11,052 nucleotides of DNA from Fibrobacterota bacterium (GTDB taxonomy: Bacteria > Fibrobacterota > Chitinivibrionia > Chitinivibrionales > JANQEN01): NCBI GenBank assembly GCA_030619215.1, contig JAUXBV010000053.1, forward strand, positions 1 to 11,052, read 5' to 3'. Below the pieces are notes generated by a model. It saw only the letters and a program-made list of their open reading frames with translations, was not told the origin of the DNA and did not search any database. Numbering within the stretch: position 1 is the stretch's first letter; every line of letters begins with the position of its first letter. Positions 6,422 to 11,052 of the stretch are shown here, piece by piece. The position numbers and the translations under genes were made by a program.

Positions 6422-8416
6422 TTAAATTAATTCCATAACTTCTTCATATTTATTTTCAATTTCTTTGATCTGTTGCTTAAGCTTATTTACAAAACTATTT
6501 CCTTCATAGGTTCCCCTTACAGCCGTAAAATCCGCATCACTCGCACCGTCAATGCCAAATCCCGCCCTGGCAGTCTCGTCGAACTCTTTTTCCGCATCAT
6601 TCAGAACCATATTGACAAGCTTAAGTGACGCGATCTTCCACTCCTCAAGAAATTTTTTCAGTTTCTCATCCTCCTCGCTAGCCAGGTTGCATCCGTTCAA
6701 TATTTTGTATTGTGCCAAAAACCAGTTCCATTCATCAACCTCATAGGCATTATAAATATCCAGAAGAGCACTCTGGAGTTTGTCAAAGGTGTCAAATTCC
6801 TGGGAATCTACATCCTGTATCAGCCGCTCCACTCTCGCGCGGTCGCACAGCAAGCCGCAGAGGTCAACCCACTCTGCCGTCCCGTCCGTTCCCTTGGAAT
6901 CGGGCTGCAGAATACTGCGTATTCTCTTTGGTGACATCTTCCGTACCCGTTTAAGAAGTATATCGCCAAAGTATTTTGACAGGATCAACTTGTAATAGCG
7001 GCCGCAGGTCTTTAATAAAAGCCTCTTTATATGTATACCTTTATAGGTAACATACTCCGGTTTGGCCTCTGATTTTTGATACATCTCCTTCATTGCCTTT
7101 TCATAAAGCTCAGCAAGCACCTGCTGTCCCCTGATCATTTTTTGCCCTATATATGGTGACAGTACATTAAAGATAATTAAATCAAGCTTGTCACTGTTTT
7201 TTCGTCTGTCACGGCTCGGCCACTTTTCCCCGTCACGCATGGTACCGACAGTGAAAAAATTCATACCGGGTATAAGCGTTGACTTGCCGTTATCTTCATC
7301 GATATAGGAAAAGGGGAACTCAGAGGTGTCGAAGTTGCTGTAATGCTTTCCGAGAACCGGCGTAAAAGCGCCGACCCGGGAGGGCCAGAGCAGGTATGAA
7401 AACGAGCCGGTTTTACACCCGCGCTCCATGATGCCCTGATGTATGGGACCCAGTTTGTACATATGATTTGACTGATTTGTTCCGCTGCCCGCGTTATAAA
7501 ACGAGAAGTACCCTGCTATCAGCAGTGTTGAGCGGTGGTGTGTAACTGAGTAGGGTCCGGCAAAAACAGAACAGACTTCCGAATGAAAACATTCTGAATT
7601 TGCAAAAAATAGCGAATTCTCAGAAGAAAATTGTTTACCAACAGCAGTTCCCTCGCCTATCAGGCTTTCAGACACCATAGCGCCGTCTTTGACACTCGAG
7701 CCCTTCTGAAAAATGAAGCTTTCTGCAACAACCCCTTTGCCGACAATTGTCGGCGCTTCTTCGGACGAAACAATGGTTCCATTTTTAAGAGAGACTGCCC
7801 CATCGATAACAGAATATGGGCCGATATATACATTCTCAACAGTCTGGCAATTGGTAATACAGGCATTTTTTCCAATATGAGCCTTACTATGCAGCATGGT
7901 TCCTGCAAAATTCTCCGCTATTTTATTAAGGTTCTTTATGAACTCCTTTTCCTGTCTGTACATAATAGTTAAGTAGGCAACCTGCGCACTCGTCTTTTCC
8001 GTCATTTTCAGCTCACGGCCGCCGCCTTCATTGAGTGGGCAAATTTCATGACCGTTCCCGAATGTGCTACTGCCGGTACAGGTAATAGTACCGACATTCT
8101 CAATCAGCACGTTATCATCTATCTTTAGATTCATTAACCTGCCGTTTACCTGTGAAATCCTGCAATTATCACCAACCGTTACATTATATAAACAGGCATT
8201 ACGAATTTCGCTGCGGCACTCTATCCCGTCCGGCAATATTACATTGCCTTTCATGCTGCCGATTAGAACCTCGCCTTCGAACACGGTGTTTGAAACCTGA
8301 CTCGGATCAAAACCCGAGGACACTCGAACGTTATCCCAGCTACTTGAGCGACATCCGTTTTTTTCAAGAATCTTTATTTGTTCCTGTGTCAATGACGACA
8401 ACTTGTCATCACTCAT
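6422..8416 (-). CDS. DUF4954-like protein with left-handed beta-helix repeats, function unknown
   Basis: Protein of 664 residues, no signal peptide or membrane segment, so probably cytoplasmic. Seen: residues about 40-125 and 178-300 consist of hexapeptide-type repeats (for example IGKNACI, IGPYSVIDGAV, IVGKGVVAES, VKDGAMV, LIGEGTAVG), the pattern of a left-handed beta-helix as in GlmU or LpxA. A helical insert (about 140-172) splits the helix. Then comes a distinctive, probably conserved core (about 310-405) with SNHMYKLGPIHQG, SFSYLLWPSRVGAFTPVLGK and DTSEFPFSYIDED. The C-terminal third (about 410-664) is charged and helical. I see no N-terminal nucleotidyltransferase signature, so it is not a GlmU or GlgC. 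The family call is from memory of that core. The ATG at 8416 has AGGGG 7 bases upstream, which overlaps the stop codon of the GntR gene. Position between an amino-sugar regulator and nagB suggests a role in sugar-phosphate or sugar-nucleotide metabolism (inferred). Confidence 0.75.
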   Translation of the reverse strand: MSDDKLSSLTQEQIKILEKNGCRSSSWDNVRVSSGFDPSQVSNTVFEGEVLIGSMKGNVILPDGIECRSEIRNACLYNVTVGDNCRISQVNGRLMNLKIDDNVLIENVGTITCTGSSTFGNGHEICPLNEGGGRELKMTEKTSAQVAYLTIMYRQEKEFIKNLNKIAENFAGTMLHSKAHIGKNACITNCQTVENVYIGPYSVIDGAVSLKNGTIVSSEEAPTIVGKGVVAESFIFQKGSSVKDGAMVSESLIGEGTAVGKQFSSENSLFFANSECFHSEVCSVFAGPYSVTHHRSTLLIAGYFSFYNAGSGTNQSNHMYKLGPIHQGIMERGCKTGSFSYLLWPSRVGAFTPVLGKHYSNFDTSEFPFSYIDEDNGKSTLIPGMNFFTVGTMRDGEKWPSRDRRKNSDKLDLIIFNVLSPYIGQKMIRGQQVLAELYEKAMKEMYQKSEAKPEYVTYKGIHIKRLLLKTCGRYYKLILSKYFGDILLKRVRKMSPKRIRSILQPDSKGTDGTAEWVDLCGLLCDRARVERLIQDVDSQEFDTFDKLQSALLDIYNAYEVDEWNWFLAQYKILNGCNLASEEDEKLKKFLEEWKIASLKLVNMVLNDAEKEFDETARAGFGIDGASDADFTAVRGTYEGNSFVNKLKQQIKEIENKYEEVMELI

Positions 8417-8426
8417 AAATTATCCC

Positions 8427-9185
8427 CTATTTTTTAATTTCAACTTCCAGCCTGTACTGATCGCCCCGGTATACCCCTTCAAGGTATTCCACAGGCACAG
8501 CACTTACGGAAAAGGTAGTGCCTTTTATCAACAGAACCGGACTGTTCGATTTAATGTTAAGGTGTTTTGCAATAGCAGCATCTGCCAACCTGGGTTCAAT
8601 GGTGTGCTCCGCCCTTACCAGCTTTACCCTCAGATTTTCTTCCAGATACCGGTACATGGAAAACTCCGAGTCATAGCTCATCTGAAGAAGGCCCTCACCG
8701 GTCTGAAAACGGAGAAACGAGGATTCAATTGCAAATGGCTTATTCTCAAGAAAGCGAAGCCGTTTTAAACAAATAATCGGATCACCTCTCTCTACCTGCA
8801 ATCCATTATACGCTGACTCAAATTTTTCTTTGTAATTAAGCTTTTTTGCCTCCAGCACTTCCGAATGAACCCGAAAGCCACGCTTGCGCATTTCAGTGGA
8901 AAAGCCGTCAAGCTTAACAAGCATCTGCGTTTCAGATGGCTTCTTTACAAAAGTACCCTCTCCTTTTTTAGTATAAACAGCATCTTCACGCTCCAGCTCC
9001 TTTATAGCATGCCTTACAGTCATTCTGCTTATGCCAAGCTCTGAGGAGAGCTCATTCTCGCTTGGAATCCTCTGGTCCGGCTTCAGCTTTTTACGCGCTA
9101 TCTGCTCTTTTAAATAATTTTTAAGCTGTATATAGATAGGAATGTAGGACCTTTTGTCAATGACCAGTTTTGTTAAAGGGGCCAT
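8427..9185 (-). CDS. GntR-family regulator, HutC/NagR (YvoA) type
   Basis: Dimeric transcription factor of 252 residues. Seen: winged helix-turn-helix about 13-81 (IPIYIQLKNYLKEQI, the GntR signature PSENELSSELGISRMTVRHA and the wing KGEGTFVKKP), then a UTRA ligand domain about 88-250 (LDGFSTEMRKRG, VERGDPIICLKRLRF, YRYLEENL, KGTTFSVSAVPVEY). Known: this group includes NagR/YvoA, which binds GlcNAc-6-P or GlcN-6-P and controls nag genes. Given nagB two genes downstream, an amino-sugar phosphate is the likely effector (inferred). The ATG at 9185 is chosen over the one at 9200: AAAGGGA lies 6 bases before it, while the outer ATG has no Shine-Dalgarno sequence. It is 43 bp after the ACP gene and 10 bp before the DUF4954-like gene. 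I found no convincing operator; the promoter of the operon may be lost beyond the ackA break. Confidence 0.88.
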   Translation of the reverse strand: MAPLTKLVIDKRSYIPIYIQLKNYLKEQIARKKLKPDQRIPSENELSSELGISRMTVRHAIKELEREDAVYTKKGEGTFVKKPSETQMLVKLDGFSTEMRKRGFRVHSEVLEAKKLNYKEKFESAYNGLQVERGDPIICLKRLRFLENKPFAIESSFLRFQTGEGLLQMSYDSEFSMYRYLEENLRVKLVRAEHTIEPRLADAAIAKHLNIKSNSPVLLIKGTTFSVSAVPVEYLEGVYRGDQYRLEVEIKK

Positions 9186-9191
9186 ATTTTT

Positions 9192-9197
9192 CCCTTT
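9192..9197 (-). promoter_or_regulatory. Ribosome binding site that sets the GntR start
   Basis: AAAGGG on the minus strand ends 6 bases before the ATG at 9185. The alternative ATG at 9200 lies just upstream of this site and is preceded only by AT-rich sequence. Confidence 0.6.
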
Positions 9198-9228
9198 CAT
9201 TTTTACTTATGAAAATATTCACGCTTGC

Positions 9229-9471
9229 TTACCGGATACTATCGATAAACCTGGTTGCGTCACCCACTGATTTAACTGCAAGCGCCTGATCTTCATCCAT
9301 CTCTATGCCGAATTCCTCTTCGTACGCTGCCACAAGCTCAATCGACTGTACCGACTCTGCTCCAAGGTCCCTAACAAACCTGGAGTTTTCCTGTACTTTA
9401 CTAACATTAACCTTTAACACCTCTGCAGTAACTTTAATTACTCTCTCTAATGTGTCAGTCATTGTTTCCAT
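9229..9471 (-). CDS. Acyl carrier protein
   Basis: Small acidic carrier protein of 80 residues that would hold an acyl group on a phosphopantetheine arm. Seen: the four-helix ACP pattern with the attachment region DLGAESVQSIELVAAYEEEF (35-54). Serine 40 is the expected attachment site. The usual DSL triplet reads ESV here, and the residue after it is Q rather than D, so it may be a specialised ACP rather than the main fatty-acid AcpP. The acidic helix III region EIEMDEDQA is normal. The ATG at 9471 has a perfect AAAGGAGG 7 bases upstream, suggesting strong translation. It lies 28 bp after ackA and 43 bp before the GntR gene, with no ketosynthase, malonyl transferase or AcpS gene in view, so its acyl pathway cannot be told. 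Confidence 0.85.
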   Translation of the reverse strand: METMTDTLERVIKVTAEVLKVNVSKVQENSRFVRDLGAESVQSIELVAAYEEEFGIEMDEDQALAVKSVGDATRFIDSIR

Positions 9472-9499
9472 TATAAAACCTCCTTTGTATGAAACATTT

Positions 9500-10516
9500 T
9501 TATGTTACCTTCTCAACGACGATTTCATAAGTATCCCTTGCAATAGCGCCCTCTTCATCGGTTGGGATGACCAGCAGCTTAACACGCGAATCCTTTTTGT
9601 GGATTTCGCCTTCCCTGCCTGAAACAGCCCTGTTTTTATAATTGTCAAGCCTGATGCCGATATTCTCCATATTTTCAAGGATCCGTTTACGCATGGCTAT
9701 ACCATTCTCTCCGATCCCTCCCGTAAAAACAACGGCATCGCATCCGTTAAGCACCGCCATATAGGCGCCGATATATTTACGGATACGATAGGCGAAAATA
9801 TCGAGCGCCAATCTGCATTTTTCATGGCCTTCGGCAGCTTTCTTTTCAAGGTCGCGGACATCATTGGACACCCCTGAAATACCCAGCAACCCTGATCTTT
9901 TATTGAAGATTGTATCCAGTTCCTCGAGTTTGTACCCTTTTCGAACAAGGTGGAATATAACCGCAGGATCGACATCACCGCTACGCGTTCCCATAACCAC
10001 GCCTTCAAGGGGCGTCAGCCCCATGCTTGTGTCAACTGACCTGCCTTCCCTGACCGCAGTGATGGAACAGCCGTTGCCCAGATGGCAGGTGATCAGGTTT
10101 ACATCGTATTTACCTTTACCCAGCAGCTCCGCAGCCCTTCTGGCCACAAACCGGTGCGAAGTTCCATGAAAGCCGTAACGCCGCACCTTGTACCTTTCAT
10201 ACATTTCATGAGGGAGTGCATAAAGGTATGCAACCTCAGGAATGCTCTGGTGAAATGCAGTGTCAAAACATACAACCTGTGGAACAGAGCCCATAATAAC
10301 TCCGACTGCCCTGATTCCTGTGAGGTTCGGCGGGTTGTGCAGCGGAGCAAGCTCCGAGTACTGTTCAATCACCTTTTCCAACTCTTCGTTTACAATAACC
10401 GACCCGGTAAAAGCTTCGCCACCATGCACAACCCGGTGACCGCATGCCCCGATCTCAGACATTGATTTGACCGGTCCTTTCTCAGGATCTGTAAGCATTT
10501 TCTCAATAATATCCAA
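9500..10516 (-). CDS. ackA: Acetate kinase, lacking its N-terminus
   Basis: Enzyme that interconverts acetate + ATP and acetyl phosphate + ADP (overflow or fermentative energy metabolism). Seen (counting from the TTG at 10516): GHRVVHGGE with R28, APLHNPPNL (57-65), VCFDTAFHQ with D85, the signature RRYGFHGTSHRF with H117, CHLGNGCSI with H145, GTRSGDVDP with R178, FTGGIGENG (264-272) and IPTDEEGAIARDT (318-330). All the central and C-terminal active-site residues are present. Absent: the first roughly 60 residues, including the family's N-terminal NxGSSSxK phosphate-binding strand, so this reading would not be active. Recognisable homology can be followed to about 10526 (RQALDIIEKML) and then stops; the frame stays open to the ftsZ stop codon at 10541. 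The TTG start is formal only; it is really a leucine codon within the gene. Probably cut by a rearrangement or a contig chimera. Confidence 0.88.
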   Translation of the reverse strand: MDIIEKMLTDPEKGPVKSMSEIGACGHRVVHGGEAFTGSVIVNEELEKVIEQYSELAPLHNPPNLTGIRAVGVIMGSVPQVVCFDTAFHQSIPEVAYLYALPHEMYERYKVRRYGFHGTSHRFVARRAAELLGKGKYDVNLITCHLGNGCSITAVREGRSVDTSMGLTPLEGVVMGTRSGDVDPAVIFHLVRKGYKLEELDTIFNKRSGLLGISGVSNDVRDLEKKAAEGHEKCRLALDIFAYRIRKYIGAYMAVLNGCDAVVFTGGIGENGIAMRKRILENMENIGIRLDNYKNRAVSGREGEIHKKDSRVKLLVIPTDEEGAIARDTYEIVVEKVT

Positions 10517-10543
10517 AGCCTGCCGGGTTATTGTCAGTAACTA
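10517..10543. other. Breakpoint between ackA and ftsZ
   Basis: Reading on the minus strand, ftsZ ends with TAG at 10541-10543. About 15 bases later the sequence becomes the interior of acetate kinase in the same direction, and by chance in the same frame. No start codon with a ribosome binding site, terminator, promoter, IS end or repeat lies here. In gammaproteobacteria ftsZ is normally followed by lpxC, which is missing. Confidence 0.65.
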
Positions 10544-11052
10544 ATCTGCCTGGTTTCTCAAAAATGCTGGTATGTCGAGATAATCAATACTCGCATCTGG
10601 TGAAAACAGGTCCGAAGTCTCTGCACCCGCCTGATCAGTGCCCTTATCTGCAAAGCTGTTCAGATGGTCTTCACCACTCATATAGGCCGGGTCCGGCTGA
10701 CCGGTGGTTCCATTTCTTACCACGTGGAAAGGTTGCTCAATCGTCTCAACAGGGTTGCGTTTTACCTGGCTGTCACCCAAACCTGTGGCGACCACGGTTA
10801 CCCGCAGTTCATCGCCAATTTCAGGATCAATCACGGTACCAATTACGACCGTGGCATCATCCGAGGCCAGGCTGGATACGGCTGAGCCAATTTCTTCAAA
10901 TTCCTTCATGGTGAGGTTCATACCGGCAGTAATATTGACCAGTACACCACGTGCGCCCTGGAGGTTTACATCTTCAAGCAATGGGCTGCCAATGGCCGAC
11001 TGCACGGCCATAATGGCACGATCTTCGCCCTTGGCCTGTCCTGCACCCATAA
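10541..11052 (-). CDS. ftsZ: Cell division protein FtsZ, C-terminal part
   Basis: Tubulin-like GTPase that forms the division ring; here only the last roughly 170 residues, as the gene runs off the right edge (the ATG at 11050 is an internal Met). Seen: the end of the GTPase/C-terminal subdomain (MGAGQAKGEDRAIMAVQSAI, SPLLEDVNLQGARGVLVNIT, GDELRVTVVATGLG), a variable linker of about 65 residues, and the conserved C-terminal peptide DYLDIPAFLRNQAD that binds FtsA and ZipA. That tail is almost identical to the E. coli one (DYLDIPAFLRKQAD), and SPLLED...GARGVLVNIT also has a gammaproteobacterial look. G+C is visibly higher than in the EPS genes. The gene itself looks intact as far as seen; what is odd is what follows it (a truncated ackA in place of lpxC). 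Confidence 0.93.
   Translation of the reverse strand, partial: MGAGQAKGEDRAIMAVQSAIGSPLLEDVNLQGARGVLVNITAGMNLTMKEFEEIGSAVSSLASDDATVVIGTVIDPEIGDELRVTVVATGLGDSQVKRNPVETIEQPFHVVRNGTTGQPDPAYMSGEDHLNSFADKGTDQAGAETSDLFSPDASIDYLDIPAFLRNQAD

Noticed and set aside
9210..9221. Imperfect palindrome TGAAAATATTCA between the ACP and GntR genes as a regulator operator
   Set aside because: AT-rich, only four good bases per arm, single copy and unlike the known NagR/YvoA operator pattern; chance is a sufficient explanation.
10082..10465. 127-residue plus-strand open frame opposite acetate kinase
   Set aside because: Shadow of a strongly conserved minus-strand gene, with no start signal or recognisable domain.
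10528..10541. Real FtsZ-AckA fusion protein, since both are in the same frame
   Set aside because: The ftsZ stop codon TAG at 10541-10543 separates them and the FtsZ C-terminal peptide is complete; shared frame has a one-in-three chance.

Overview
The window reads as part of a bacterial chromosome, or more exactly of an assembled contig, from a Gram-negative organism that makes exopolysaccharide. Nearly everything lies on the minus strand. The exception is the left edge, where a two-component pair of the PrsK/PrsR type (the pair found with exosortase/PEP-CTERM exopolysaccharide loci) reads rightward. The PrsR homologue, a Wza-like export protein, a Wzz-like chain-length protein and a separate BY-kinase together point to a Wzx/Wzy-type EPS locus whose glycosyltransferases lie outside the window. 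Base composition is AT-rich on the left (EPS genes) and visibly richer in G+C to the right (ackA, ftsZ). I cannot name the phylum with confidence. The PrsKR/EPS genes plus a DUF4954-like protein would suit a PVC-group or deltaproteobacterial-type genome, but the ftsZ fragment at the right edge looks gammaproteobacterial.

Layout, left to right: (1) 1-113, the C-terminus of a PrsK-like histidine kinase. (2) 163-1533, a complete PrsR-like sigma54 activator. (3) 5200-1512 (minus), a three-gene EPS operon: export protein, chain-length protein, BY-kinase. Its last gene overlaps the 3' end of prsR by 22 bp. (4) 5201-5590, an AT-rich intergenic region with a possible promoter and a 134-bp MITE-like element that has 15-bp terminal inverted repeats and two dRS3-like palindromes. 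(5) 9471-5591 (minus), a tightly spaced run of acyl carrier protein, GntR/UTRA regulator, DUF4954-like beta-helix protein and NagB, preceded by acetate kinase. (6) At about 10525 the acetate kinase is cut off, missing roughly its first 60 residues, and is joined to the 3' end of a gammaproteobacterial-type ftsZ that runs off the window.

How the genes fit together: NagB sets the GlcN-6-P/Fru-6-P balance, and the HutC/NagR-type GntR protein is its likely amino-sugar-responsive regulator. The DUF4954-like protein sits between them and is the least understood gene here. The EPS operon supplies the periplasmic and outer-membrane export machinery and its tyrosine-kinase regulator, while PrsK/PrsR probably controls EPS or exosortase genes through sigma54.

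The points most worth a second look are the ftsZ/ackA junction (assembly chimera or real rearrangement), the BY-kinase with an extra N-terminal L7/L12-C-terminal-like domain, the MITE-like element, the mutually exclusive hairpins ahead of the BY-kinase, and the beta-helix gene linked to nagB. No RNA genes, CRISPR arrays or transposase genes are visible.
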